A DNA stretch of 42,191 nucleotides from WRKB01 sp031551145 (GTDB lineage Bacteria > Desulfobacterota > Desulfovibrionia > Desulfovibrionales > Desulfovibrionaceae). Shown piece by piece: positions 1 through 7,751 of the stretch (position 1 is the first letter of the stretch; each line of letters opens with the position of its first letter). The DNA lies in NCBI GenBank assembly GCA_031551145.1, contig JAVBNZ010000034.1, positions 1-42,191 of the forward strand, in the 5' to 3' direction. The notes beneath the pieces were generated by a model, which worked only from the letters and a program-made list of their open reading frames with translations, did no database searches and was not told the origin of the DNA. The position numbers and the translations under genes were made by a program.

Positions 1-29
1 GGGGGGCCGCGTGCCCCCCTGTTTTTTTC
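1..29 (+). terminator. Rho-independent terminator of an upstream gene
   Basis: A perfect 7-bp G/C stem (1-7 with 13-19, loop 8-12) is followed by TGTTTTTTT. This is a classic intrinsic terminator in the plus direction. The gene it ends lies outside the window. Confidence 0.8.
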
Positions 30-76
30 GAGTCGCACAACGCGGGGACGGAATATACCCCATGCATCAAGCGCGG

Positions 77-169
77 GACGAGTTTTTTTCGTCAGGCAAG
101 GAAGACGAGCTTTTTATGGAGGGAGTGGACTCTTTCGTCCATGACCGGAATAAAAAGCGCCGTCTGACG
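77..169 (+). repeat. Structured dispersed element, copy 1, in the htpG leader
   Basis: First of three copies of one element. Seen here: outer helix P1 (90-97 with 162-169, one G-U pair), helix P2 of 9 perfect pairs (109-117 with 150-158), and apical hairpin P3 TGGAC/GTCCA (126-130 with 137-141, 6-nt loop). The linker AAGGAAG between P1 and P2 and the internal-loop strand TGACCGGA recur in the other copies. A competing hairpin GACGA/TCGTC (77-81 with 89-93) would use the 5' strand of P1. The element ends 40 nt before the htpG start codon. It is either a leader RNA or a structured repeat. Confidence 0.75.
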
Positions 170-209
170 CCGTATGCCGGAAAAAGACGCCCGCGCCCCG
201 GAGAACGCC

Positions 210-2132
210 ATGTCCGAGCAGAATGTCACCAACCATGAATTCCGCGCCGAAGTGCGCAAAGTGCTGAACATCATCACCCACTCGCTGTACACCAACCGCG
301 AAATCTTTTTGCGCGAGCTGATTTCCAACGCCTCGGACGCGCTGGACAAGCTGCGCTTTCTCCAGAACCGGGGCGACGAGCTGCGCGAGCCCGATCTGCC
401 GCTGGAAATCTCCCTTACGGTGGACAAGGTCGCCAAAACCCTGACCATCGCCGACACGGGCATCGGCATGACCCGCGACGAAATGGCGGAAAACCTGGGC
501 ACCATCGCGCACTCCGGTTCCGAACAGTTTGTGCGCGATCTGGCCGAAAGCGCCGGCGAGAACAACGGACAGGCCGACGCCGCCAACATCATCGGCCGCT
601 TCGGCGTGGGTTTTTATTCCGTATTCATGGTGGCGGACAAGGTGGAAGTGCGCTCCCGCTCCGCTCTGGGCGACGCGCCCGCCCACTGCTGGACTTCCGA
701 CGGCGCGGGCTCCTTCACCATCGCCCCCGCCGAGGACGGCCCGGCACGCGGCACGGTGATCACGGCCTATCTGAAAGAAGACGCCGAGGAGTTTCTGGAA
801 AAATACCGCCTGGAAGGCGTCATCCGCAAGCATTCGGCCTTTGTGCCCTTTGCCGTGAAGCTGGAGAACGAGCGCATCAACACGACGCCCGCCCTGTGGC
901 GCGAGCCGAAGTTTTCCATCACCAAGGAACAGTATGCCGAATTCTACCGCTACCTGAGCCACGATTCCGAAGCGCCGCTCGATACCCTGCACCTTTCCGT
1001 GGACGCGCCCGTGCAGTTCACGGCCCTGCTCTTCGCGCCGGCAACGCCGCAGCACGACTTTTTCGGCTCCGCGCGCGACCGCTGGGGGCTCGACCTCTAC
1101 GTGCGCCGCGTGCTCATCCAGCGCGAGAACAAGGAACTGCTCCCCGAATACCTGGGCTTCTTCAAAGGCGTGGTGGATACCGAAGATCTGCCTCTCAACA
1201 TCTCCCGCGAAACGTTGCAGGAAAACCTGCTGCTGCAGAAAATCCGGCAGACGATCACCAAACAGGCCCTGACGCATCTTGAACGCGCGGCTTCGGAACG
1301 GCCCGAGGATTATGCCGCGTTCTGGAAGCTGCACGGCAAAATCTTCAAGCTCGGCTACCACGACTACGTCAACCGCGAGCGCGTGGCCGCGCTGATGCGC
1401 TTCAGCACCTCCTCCCTGGCCGACGACGCCCTCTGTTCCCTGGACGACTATATTTCCCGCGCCAAGGAAGGCCAGAAGGAAATCTGGTATCTGGCCGCGC
1501 CGGGGCGCGAGGCCGCCGGGCTCAATCCCCACATCGAACTTTTCCGCAAAAAGGGCATGGAGGTGCTTTATCTCTATGAACCTATTGATGAATTCGTTAT
1601 GGAAGGGCTCGGCAAATACAAGGATTTCACTTTCAAGTCCGCTGAAACCGCGCGCGAAGACGCCCTGAACGCCTTTGAGGACAGCGCGGACGCCGCGGCC
1701 CCCAAAACCGAGGCCCTGGCCGAAGAGGAACTGCCCGCCTTCGACGCCCTGCTTGCCCGCATGAAGGAACTGCTGGGCGACAAGGTGACCGAGGTACGCG
1801 TCTCGCATCGTCTGGTTGCCGGCGCGGCCTGCCTTGTCTCGCCCGAAGGCCTGAGTTCGTCCATGGACAAACTTTTGCGCGTCATGCAGAAGGACGACGC
1901 CCTGCCGCAGAAAATCCTGGAAATCAACCGCGATCACCCGCTTTCGCGGGCGCTGCTGCGCATCCACAAGGCCGATCCCAACGATCCCCTGCTCGGCGAT
2001 CTGGTGCAGACCCTGTTTGATTCCTGCCTGCTCATGGACGGTTACCTCAAAGATCCCCACGCCCTGGCCGCCCGCACCAACAGCCTGCTCGAACGCGCCG
2101 GGCTCTGGTATGCGGAATTGAGAAAATTGTAG
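210..2132 (+). CDS. htpG: Molecular chaperone HtpG (bacterial Hsp90)
   Basis: ATP-dependent cytosolic homodimeric chaperone of the Hsp90 family. From the chosen start the protein has 640 residues, near the usual bacterial length. The N-terminal GHKL ATPase site is intact: ELISNASDALDK near residues 36-47, the ADTGIGM loop near 81-87, and the lid/glycine-rich GRFGVGFYSVF near 129-139. Middle and C-terminal dimerisation domains follow. There is no EEVD tail, as expected for bacterial Hsp90. An in-frame ATG lies 12 codons upstream, but 210 has GGAG about 8 nt before it and gives the canonical N-terminus MSEQN. The gene sits directly behind structured element copy 1. A CCCCAT motif at 58-63 recalls a heat-shock -10 box, but no matching -35 was seen. 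Confidence 0.97.
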   Translation: MSEQNVTNHEFRAEVRKVLNIITHSLYTNREIFLRELISNASDALDKLRFLQNRGDELREPDLPLEISLTVDKVAKTLTIADTGIGMTRDEMAENLGTIAHSGSEQFVRDLAESAGENNGQADAANIIGRFGVGFYSVFMVADKVEVRSRSALGDAPAHCWTSDGAGSFTIAPAEDGPARGTVITAYLKEDAEEFLEKYRLEGVIRKHSAFVPFAVKLENERINTTPALWREPKFSITKEQYAEFYRYLSHDSEAPLDTLHLSVDAPVQFTALLFAPATPQHDFFGSARDRWGLDLYVRRVLIQRENKELLPEYLGFFKGVVDTEDLPLNISRETLQENLLLQKIRQTITKQALTHLERAASERPEDYAAFWKLHGKIFKLGYHDYVNRERVAALMRFSTSSLADDALCSLDDYISRAKEGQKEIWYLAAPGREAAGLNPHIELFRKKGMEVLYLYEPIDEFVMEGLGKYKDFTFKSAETAREDALNAFEDSADAAAPKTEALAEEELPAFDALLARMKELLGDKVTEVRVSHRLVAGAACLVSPEGLSSSMDKLLRVMQKDDALPQKILEINRDHPLSRALLRIHKADPNDPLLGDLVQTLFDSCLLMDGYLKDPHALAARTNSLLERAGLWYAELRKL

Positions 2133-2138
2133 GAAGCA

Positions 2139-2174
2139 GCGGAGGAAGGAACTCTCATATGTTTCTTCCTCCGC
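2139..2174 (+). terminator. Hairpin terminator after htpG
   Basis: A 14-bp stem with one G-U pair (2139-2152 with 2161-2174, loop 2153-2160) starts 7 nt after the htpG stop. It is followed by a broken T-rich stretch (CCTATCCTTTTGCGCTTTTT). It probably ends the htpG transcript, though the T-tract is imperfect. Confidence 0.6.
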
Positions 2175-2242
2175 CCTATCCTTTTGCGCTTTTTGCTGAT
2201 CCTGCCGCGTACATGCGCCGGGACATTCTTGTTTCATCTTCC

Positions 2243-2271
2243 TTGCCGCCGGCCGTCAAATACGATATAGG
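2243..2271 (+). promoter_or_regulatory. Sigma70-like promoter for the carbamoyltransferase cassette
   Basis: TTGCCG (2243-2248), a 17-nt spacer and TATAGG (2266-2271). Transcription would begin near 2278, at the first bases of structured element copy 2, so the element would form the 5' end of the mRNA. The boxes were matched by eye; the start site is inferred. Confidence 0.55.
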
Positions 2272-2275
2272 CGAA

Positions 2276-2368
2276 GACGATTTTTTGCGTCAGGCAAGGA
2301 AGGCACGTTTTTTATGAAGGGAGTGGACTCTTTGGTCCATGACCGGAATATAAAGCGAAACCTGACGC
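2276..2368 (+). repeat. Structured dispersed element, copy 2, in the sxtJ-like leader
   Basis: Second copy. P1 is 8 perfect pairs (GCGTCAGG 2287-2294 with CCTGACGC 2361-2368). P2 is mostly paired (2306-2315 with 2348-2357, one mismatch and one G-U). P3 is TGGAC/GTCCA (2324-2328 with 2335-2339). A short competing hairpin GACG/CGTC (2276-2279 with 2288-2291) overlaps P1, as in copy 1. The element ends 27 nt before the next ATG, which has no clear Shine-Dalgarno sequence. Confidence 0.75.
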
Positions 2369-2395
2369 GGCATCACACAAAACAGCGGCTTCGCC

Positions 2396-2773
2396 ATGAA
2401 AAAAATTACCCCCATGCAGCAGCGCGACACCTGCCTGGCGCTGACCTTTCTGCTCCTGCTCATCTGGCTGTTCACCAAGCAGGTCTACCTCGTCCATGCG
2501 GCCATGATCCTGCTGCTGCTCGGCATGGCCCTGCCCTCGTCCATGACGCTCCCGGCGCGGGCCTGGTTCGGCCTGTCGCATCTGCTGGGGCAGGTGATGT
2601 CGCGCGTGCTGCTCGGCGTCATCTACGTCGTGATGGTGCTGCCCGTAAGCCTTGTGCGCAGGATGATCGGCAAGGACAGCCTGCGCCTCAAACCCTGGAA
2701 ACGGGACGAAGGCTCCTGTTTTGTGGAGCGGGACCACGTTTTCACCGCCGATGATCTGAAAAATCCCTATTGA
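2396..2773 (+). CDS. SxtJ-like small membrane protein
   Basis: A 125-aa membrane protein of unknown biochemical role. Three hydrophobic segments are visible, near residues 12-27, 30-48 and 63-87, followed by a charged cytosolic tail with KPWKRDEG and ending DLKNPY. Size, topology and position (immediately before a DUF5989 microprotein and a carbamoyltransferase) match the SxtJ family, named after the saxitoxin cluster. It is first in the cassette 2396-6190. No Shine-Dalgarno sequence precedes the ATG (upstream CGGCTTCGCC), so translation may depend on the leader structure. The family call comes from memory and context, not a profile search. Confidence 0.7.
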   Translation: MKKITPMQQRDTCLALTFLLLLIWLFTKQVYLVHAAMILLLLGMALPSSMTLPARAWFGLSHLLGQVMSRVLLGVIYVVMVLPVSLVRRMIGKDSLRLKPWKRDEGSCFVERDHVFTADDLKNPY

Positions 2774-2811
2774 CGCCCTGTCCGCGGGCAGGCGTGACGC
2801 CGGAGAAGTGT

Positions 2812-2961
2812 ATGAATTTTCTTTCCGACCTCGCGGGTTTTTTGAAAACCCGCAAAAAGTTCTGGCTCCTGCCGCTCATCGTCGTGCTGCTGGTGTTCGG
2901 CGCGCTCATCGTCTTTACCAGCGGCAGCGCCATCGCCCCCTTCATCTATACCCTGTTCTGA
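2812..2961 (+). CDS. DUF5989 / SxtK-type membrane microprotein
   Basis: A 49-aa protein with an amphipathic start (MNFLSDLAGFLKTRKKFW), one strong transmembrane helix (about residues 17-35) and a short tail ending FIYTLF. GGAG lies 6 nt before ATG 2812. An in-frame ATG at 2770 would overlap the previous gene and lacks such a site. Small proteins of this shape (DUF5989) commonly sit between SxtJ-like proteins and carbamoyltransferases, as here. It ends 6 nt before the carbamoyltransferase ATG, so the two are almost certainly co-translated. The function is unknown; a membrane tether or partner for the enzyme is inferred. Confidence 0.8.
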   Translation: MNFLSDLAGFLKTRKKFWLLPLIVVLLVFGALIVFTSGSAIAPFIYTLF

Positions 2962-2967
2962 GGTCCT

Positions 2968-4842
2968 ATGTCGGCATCATCCTATATTCTCGGCGTTTCC
3001 GCCTATTACCACGACAGCGCCGCCGCCCTGATCAAGGACGGCGTCATTGTGGCCGCCGCGCACGAGGAACGCTTCACCCGCAAAAAACACGACGCCTCCT
3101 TTCCCAAAAACGCCGTGCGCTACGTGCTGGAGGAAGGAGCGATCGATCTGGCCGAAGTAAAGGCCATCGCCTTTTACGACAAGCCCTTTCTGAAGTTCGA
3201 ACGCCTGCTCGAAACCTATCACGCCCTGGCCCCCCAGGGCCTGACGAGCTTTCTGGCCGCCATTCCCGTGTGGATCAAGGAAAAGCTCTTCATGCGCACC
3301 CTGCTGCGCGACGCCATGAAAGAGTTTGTGCCCGAAGGGCGGGAACTGCCCCCCTTCCTTTTTCCGGAGCACCACCTCTCCCATGCCGCCTCGGCCTTCT
3401 ATCCCTCGCCCTTTGAAAGCGCGGCCGTGCTCACCGTGGACGGCGTGGGCGAATGGGTCACCACCTCCATCGGGCGCGGGCGCGGCAACAGCCTGGAGGC
3501 GATGCGGGAAATCCACTTTCCGCATTCGCTGGGCCTGCTCTATTCCGCGTTCACGGCCTATTGCGGCTTCAAGGTGAACAGCGGGGAATACAAGCTCATG
3601 GGCCTCGCGCCCTACGGCAATCCCGACGCCGAACGCACCCGCGTTTTTGAGGAAAAGATACGGCGGGAACTGATCGACCTGCGCGAAGACGGTTCCTACC
3701 TGCTCAACATGAAATACTTTTCCTACGCCGTGGGCCTGCGCATGTACCATGAGGGCCGCTGGAAAGAGCTGTTCGGCATTCCGCCCCGCACGGCGGAATC
3801 CGAGGACGTGGGACAGGAATACATGGACATGGCCCTGGCCATCCAACGAGTGACCGAGGATATCGTGCTGCGCCTGGCGCGCACGGCGCGTACGCTGACG
3901 GGCGAGGAAAACCTCTGCCTGGCCGGCGGGGTGGCGCTGAACTGCGTGGCCAACGGCAAGCTGCTGCGCGAGGGCGTTTTCAAGAACATCTGGATCCAGC
4001 CGGCCTCCGGCGACGCCGGCGGCGCGGTCGGCGCGGCCCTGGCCGCCCACCACATCAGCTTCGGCGCGCCGCGCACGCCCGTTGCGCCCGACGCCATGCG
4101 GGGCTCCTATCTCGGCCCGGCCTTCGGCACGGACGAAATCGCGCGTCTCTGCAAACGCTTCCACGCTCCCTACACGCTTGTTTCCGACGAAAAAACGCTG
4201 GTGGAAACAGTGGCCGACCTGCTGGCCGAAGGCAAGGTGGTGGGCTGGTTCCAGGGCCGCATGGAATACGGCCCGCGCGCGCTGGGCAACCGCAGCATAT
4301 TGGGCGATCCCCGCAATCCCGAAATGCAGAAGCGCCTGAACCTCAAGATCAAATACCGCGAGGGGTTCCGGCCCTTCGCTCCCTCCGTGCGCGAAGAGGA
4401 CATTTCCGCCTGCTTCGATCTGGCGGAACGCTCCCCCTACATGCTGCTCGTCGCGCCCGTGGCGGAAAATCTGCGCAGGGAACTGCCCGAAGACTATGCG
4501 GCGCTGCCGCTCTGGGAACGCCTCTATTACCAGCGCTCCGAACTGCCGGCCATCACGCATGTGGACTATTCCGCGCGGGTGCAGAGCATCTCGCCCGTCT
4601 TCAACCCCCGCTACCACGCCCTGGCCACGGCCTTCAAGGAACGCCACGGCTGCCCCGTGCTGATCAACACCAGCTTCAACGTGCGGGGCGAGCCCATCGT
4701 GTGCAGCCCGCGCGACGCGTACGTCTGCTTCATGCGCACGGAAATGGACTATCTGGTGCTGGGCGACGCCCTGCTCGACAAAACGCAGCAGCCCCCTCTG
4801 CCCGACGACGGAGACTGGCGCAAGGATTACACTCTGGATTGA
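2968..4842 (+). CDS. Carbamoyltransferase, NodU/CmcH/SxtI type
   Basis: Transfers a carbamoyl group from carbamoyl phosphate, via an adenylate, to a hydroxyl on a sugar or other acceptor. The 624 residues hold both family domains. The N-terminal Kae1-like domain shows ILGVSAYYHDSAAAL (7-21), EHHLSHAASAF (134-144), TVDGVGEW (156-163), GEYKLMGLAPYG (206-217) and LAGGVALNC (318-326). The C-terminal YrdC-like carbamoyltransferase domain shows GRMEYGPRALGNRSIL (430-445), KYREGFRPFAPSV (462-474) and a late NTSFNVRGEPIV motif. All look intact. Upstream lie the two small membrane proteins and downstream a membrane-anchored SGNH-like protein, so a cell-envelope acceptor is likely. The acceptor cannot be read from the sequence. 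Confidence 0.93.
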   Translation: MSASSYILGVSAYYHDSAAALIKDGVIVAAAHEERFTRKKHDASFPKNAVRYVLEEGAIDLAEVKAIAFYDKPFLKFERLLETYHALAPQGLTSFLAAIPVWIKEKLFMRTLLRDAMKEFVPEGRELPPFLFPEHHLSHAASAFYPSPFESAAVLTVDGVGEWVTTSIGRGRGNSLEAMREIHFPHSLGLLYSAFTAYCGFKVNSGEYKLMGLAPYGNPDAERTRVFEEKIRRELIDLREDGSYLLNMKYFSYAVGLRMYHEGRWKELFGIPPRTAESEDVGQEYMDMALAIQRVTEDIVLRLARTARTLTGEENLCLAGGVALNCVANGKLLREGVFKNIWIQPASGDAGGAVGAALAAHHISFGAPRTPVAPDAMRGSYLGPAFGTDEIARLCKRFHAPYTLVSDEKTLVETVADLLAEGKVVGWFQGRMEYGPRALGNRSILGDPRNPEMQKRLNLKIKYREGFRPFAPSVREEDISACFDLAERSPYMLLVAPVAENLRRELPEDYAALPLWERLYYQRSELPAITHVDYSARVQSISPVFNPRYHALATAFKERHGCPVLINTSFNVRGEPIVCSPRDAYVCFMRTEMDYLVLGDALLDKTQQPPLPDDGDWRKDYTLD

Positions 4843-4939
4843 CGGACGCGCCGGGACATGAACAGCGCCCGCTCGGCAAAACTCTCCCCTTTGCCGACCA
4901 CGGAAAGAGGCACGCCGCCGTATTTCGGATGAAAATCAT

Positions 4940-6190
4940 ATGAATGCACGCACGCTTTTTATCGCGGCTTCCGGCCTTGCGGCGGCGTTCTGCGCGGTCC
5001 TCATGGGCGCGCGGCATCTCCTCACCTCTTCCAAGGCCGTTTTGAGCGCCGCCGGATCGTATTTCTGGCTGGTCGAATTTGTTCTGCTCACCGTCTTCCT
5101 CTTCGCCCTGGCCGCCCGCTTCAAGCGTCCGCCGGCCGTCTACGTCTGGCTTACGGCGGGCGCGCTCCTTCTTGCGGCCTCTCTGGGCGAAGCCTGGTTC
5201 GTTTACCCGCGTTTCAAGTCCGAGCCCTACAACACTTCCCGCAACAGCATCCACCTGAAAGACACGGAAAACGTCCGCATTTACGGCGAAAACCGTCATG
5301 ACGACCCCGTGCTCGGCTACGGCCCGGAGCCGAAAATCACCCGTACGGCCTCCCGCCGCGTTTCCGGCTCCGGCGAGGTGATCTATGACGTGCTCTACAC
5401 CACGGACGAACAGGGCAGGCGCGTCACCCCCCGGCGCGGGGACAAAGCGGATACGGTCGTCTTTATTTTCGGCTGCTCCTTCACCTTCGGCGAAGGCTTG
5501 AACGACGGAGACAGCTACCCCTGGAAACTCGGCGAACTGCTGGGCGAAAAATATCAGGTCTTCAACTACGGTTATCACGGCTACGGCTCGCACCAGATGC
5601 TGGCCCTCATTCAAAGCGGCCGCCTCGACGCCGTGGCCGCCCGCTGCAAAAAAATTTACGCCCTGTACCTGACCATCCCCGACCACGAACTGCGCAGCGG
5701 CGGCCTCTCCTCCTGGGAAAACGGCGGCCCCGGTTATGTTCTGGAAAACGGCGCGTTGCGCAAAATCACCCGCAGGGAAAGCATGCGCAAGCGCTTTCTG
5801 GAAGACGTTTTTTATCAGTCCGCGCTCTATAACGCCCTGCAAAAGGCAAGCTACGCCGCCGCAATTCGGCGCGAGCAGGGCGATTCGCAACTGCGTGCCA
5901 AGCTTATGGACACGCACGCCGCCATCATTGCCGAATCCGCGCGCGAAATGCGCGAACGTTACGGGTCGGATTTCGCCGTCCTGGTCTGGCCCGGCTATGA
6001 GGAGATAGGGCCGAGGCTGCGCGCCGCGCATCTTGCCGAACTGCCCCTAAGCCGCGTTATGCCGGATTTCGCGAAGAATTTTCCGCTCTATCTCATCAAG
6101 GGCGACGGCCACCCCAACGCGAACGGCGCCGCGCTCGTCGCGGAAGAGGCGGCCGCATACATACGACAAGCCGATAGGAACATCCCATGA
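4940..6190 (+). CDS. Membrane-anchored SGNH/GDSL hydrolase-like protein
   Basis: A 416-aa protein with three N-terminal hydrophobic helices (about 5-23, 41-60, 68-84) and a large C-terminal domain. GCSFTFGEG (178-186) resembles SGNH block I with Ser180 as candidate nucleophile. GDGHPNANG (388-396) supplies the block V Asp/His (Asp389, His391). This is consistent with an esterase or acyltransferase acting on envelope glycans or lipids. It follows the carbamoyltransferase after 97 nt, which contain a 7-bp hairpin CGGCAAA/TTTGCCG but no T-tract, so read-through is plausible. Its stop overlaps the hisD ATG by 4 nt. The Shine-Dalgarno sequence is weak. The fold assignment is fairly secure, the activity is not. 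Confidence 0.7.
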   Translation: MNARTLFIAASGLAAAFCAVLMGARHLLTSSKAVLSAAGSYFWLVEFVLLTVFLFALAARFKRPPAVYVWLTAGALLLAASLGEAWFVYPRFKSEPYNTSRNSIHLKDTENVRIYGENRHDDPVLGYGPEPKITRTASRRVSGSGEVIYDVLYTTDEQGRRVTPRRGDKADTVVFIFGCSFTFGEGLNDGDSYPWKLGELLGEKYQVFNYGYHGYGSHQMLALIQSGRLDAVAARCKKIYALYLTIPDHELRSGGLSSWENGGPGYVLENGALRKITRRESMRKRFLEDVFYQSALYNALQKASYAAAIRREQGDSQLRAKLMDTHAAIIAESAREMRERYGSDFAVLVWPGYEEIGPRLRAAHLAELPLSRVMPDFAKNFPLYLIKGDGHPNANGAALVAEEAAAYIRQADRNIP

Positions 6191-7491
6191 TTTGCCGCAT
6201 AATCGACATGAAGACCGAACGCGACCGGCCCAAGCTTTTCGGCATGCTGGAAGGCCGCGCCGCGCCGCGTGAATCCGTGGAACAGGAAGTACGCATCATT
6301 CTTGATGATGTTGCCTCGCGCGGCGACACCGCCCTGCTCGACTACACCCGCCGCTTCGACTGCCCGGAAATGGATCCCCCCCTGCGCCTCGGCGAGGAGG
6401 AAATCACCCTTGCCGCCGCCGGCGTGGACGCCCACGATCGCGACATCATCGCCCAGGCCGCCGCCAACATCCGTTCCTTCCACGAGGCCCAGCTTGAACG
6501 CTCCTGGTTCATCACCCGGCCCGACGGCAGCATACTCGGCCGGCAGGTCACGCCTGTGGACCGCGTGGGCCTGTATGTGCCCGGCGGGCGCGGGGGCGAA
6601 ACCCCGCTGCTTTCCAGTCTGCTGATGAACGCCATTCCCGCCCAGGTGGCCGGCGTGCGCGAAATCGCCGTGGTCTCGCCCCCGCGCGCGGACGGTTCGT
6701 TAAGCCCCTACATTCTCGCGGCCGCCCATCTCCTCGACATCAACGAAATCTACCGCGTGGGCGGGGCCTGGGCCGTGGGCGCGCTGAGTTCCGGCAGCGA
6801 ATCCATCCCCTCGGTCGATCTCATCGCCGGGCCGGGCAACCTCTGGGTCACCACGGCCAAGCGTCTTGTCCAGGGCAAAGTGGGCATAGACATGATCGCC
6901 GGCCCCAGCGAAATCCTCATCCTGGCCGACAAGACCGCCAAACCGGCCTGGATAGCCGCGGACATGCTCTCTCAGGCCGAACACGACGAACTGGCCTGCG
7001 CCCTCTGCATCACCGACGACAGCGACCTGGCCGACGCCGTGCTGCGCGAGCTCGAACTCCAGTGCCGCGCCCTGCCCCGCGCGCTCACCGCCGCCAAAGC
7101 CCTGGAAAACTGGGGAGCCGTCGTGCTCGTGCCGGATATGGACTTCGCCGTCAAAATCAGCAACAGCGTCGCGCCGGAACATCTCGAACTGCTCGTCGCC
7201 GATCCCTGGAGCCTGCTGCCCCGCATCCGCCACGCCGGCGCCGTCTTCCTCGGCCCCCATTCCCCGGAGGCCGCGGGCGACTATTTCGCCGGCCCCAATC
7301 ACGTGCTGCCCACCCTGGGCACGGCGCGCTTCTCCTCCGCCCTTTCGGTGCAGACTTTCTGCAAGCACACCAACATCATCGCCGCTTCCTCCGCCTTCAT
7401 CAACGAACACGCCGCAAGCATCGCCCGCCTGGCCCGCCTGGAAGGCCTCGAGGCCCACGCCCGTTCCGCTGAAATCCGCCGCGGGGAATAA
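6187..7491 (+). CDS. hisD: Histidinol dehydrogenase
   Basis: Catalyses the last two steps of histidine biosynthesis, L-histidinol to L-histidine with NAD+; a Zn-dependent cytosolic enzyme. It has 434 residues, normal for HisD. Signature segments: GLYVPGGRGGETPLLSSLLM, the central GPGNLWVTTAKR with DMIAGPSEILILAD, the zinc/catalytic region QAEHDELACALC, APEHLEL with the catalytic Glu-His pair, and HSPEAAGDYFAGPNHVLPT. ATG 6187 overlaps the previous stop (ATGA), implying translational coupling to the SGNH-like gene even though the functions are unrelated. No other his gene is in the window. Confidence 0.97.
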   Translation: MICRIIDMKTERDRPKLFGMLEGRAAPRESVEQEVRIILDDVASRGDTALLDYTRRFDCPEMDPPLRLGEEEITLAAAGVDAHDRDIIAQAAANIRSFHEAQLERSWFITRPDGSILGRQVTPVDRVGLYVPGGRGGETPLLSSLLMNAIPAQVAGVREIAVVSPPRADGSLSPYILAAAHLLDINEIYRVGGAWAVGALSSGSESIPSVDLIAGPGNLWVTTAKRLVQGKVGIDMIAGPSEILILADKTAKPAWIAADMLSQAEHDELACALCITDDSDLADAVLRELELQCRALPRALTAAKALENWGAVVLVPDMDFAVKISNSVAPEHLELLVADPWSLLPRIRHAGAVFLGPHSPEAAGDYFAGPNHVLPTLGTARFSSALSVQTFCKHTNIIAASSAFINEHAASIARLARLEGLEAHARSAEIRRGE

Positions 7492-7505
7492 GTATTCGCG
7501 GGGAC

Positions 7506-7529
7506 GGGACGCTTTTGCAGAGGCGTCCC
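7506..7529 (+). terminator. Weak hairpin after hisD
   Basis: A 7-bp stem GGGACGC/GCGTCCC (7506-7512 with 7523-7529) lies just after the hisD stop. It has no T-tract directly behind it; AAAACTTTTT comes about 20 nt later. It may be a weak or Rho-assisted end of the hisD transcript. Confidence 0.3.
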
Positions 7530-7677
7530 TCCTCCGCAGCCCCTCCCCGCAAAACTTTTTCATGGCGCAGACATGTTTGTGCGAAAGCAAAACTTGCGGC
7601 GCAAGGAAAAAGATGGGAGTGTCATAAATCGGATTGTTGCATGGCGCGGGCATGCGTCACATACCCAGTAAGGGATT

Positions 7678-7731
7678 CCAAAGGGGCGCGCCCCTTTGGC
7701 GGGGTGCGGGGGTGGAACCCCTGCCCGCCGG
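7678..7731. repeat. GC-rich palindromic intergenic element
   Basis: A perfect 22-bp palindrome centred on GGGGCGCGCCCC (7678-7699) is followed by a second short hairpin GGGGT/ACCCC near 7709-7721. It lies between hisD and purC and ends about 20 nt before the purC ATG. REP-like palindromes of this kind are, from memory, common in Desulfovibrio-type genomes. Only one copy is in this window, so repeat status is inferred. It also produces misleading short reading frames rich in Pro, Arg and Gly. Confidence 0.55.
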
Positions 7732-7751
7732 AGGCGAAATCGGAGACAAGC

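Noticed and set aside
58..63. Heat-shock sigma32 promoter before htpG
   Set aside because: CCCCAT resembles a -10 box, but no CTTGAA-like -35 lies at the right distance.
114..2237. A 707-codon minus-strand frame opposite htpG
   Set aside because: It mirrors a clear HtpG sequence, has low-complexity Gln/Gly/Val-rich content and no family motifs; a by-product of high G+C.
2290..2478. Short minus-strand frames ending in a similar peptide at copies 1, 2 and 3 of the structured element
   Set aside because: The similarity comes from the repeated DNA element; the frames have no ribosome sites and differ outside it. Helix-preserving changes fit RNA, not protein, selection.
7515..7751. 79-residue N-terminal extension of PurC
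   Set aside because: It translates the intergenic palindrome; ATG 7752 has a good ribosome site and gives the canonical N-terminus.
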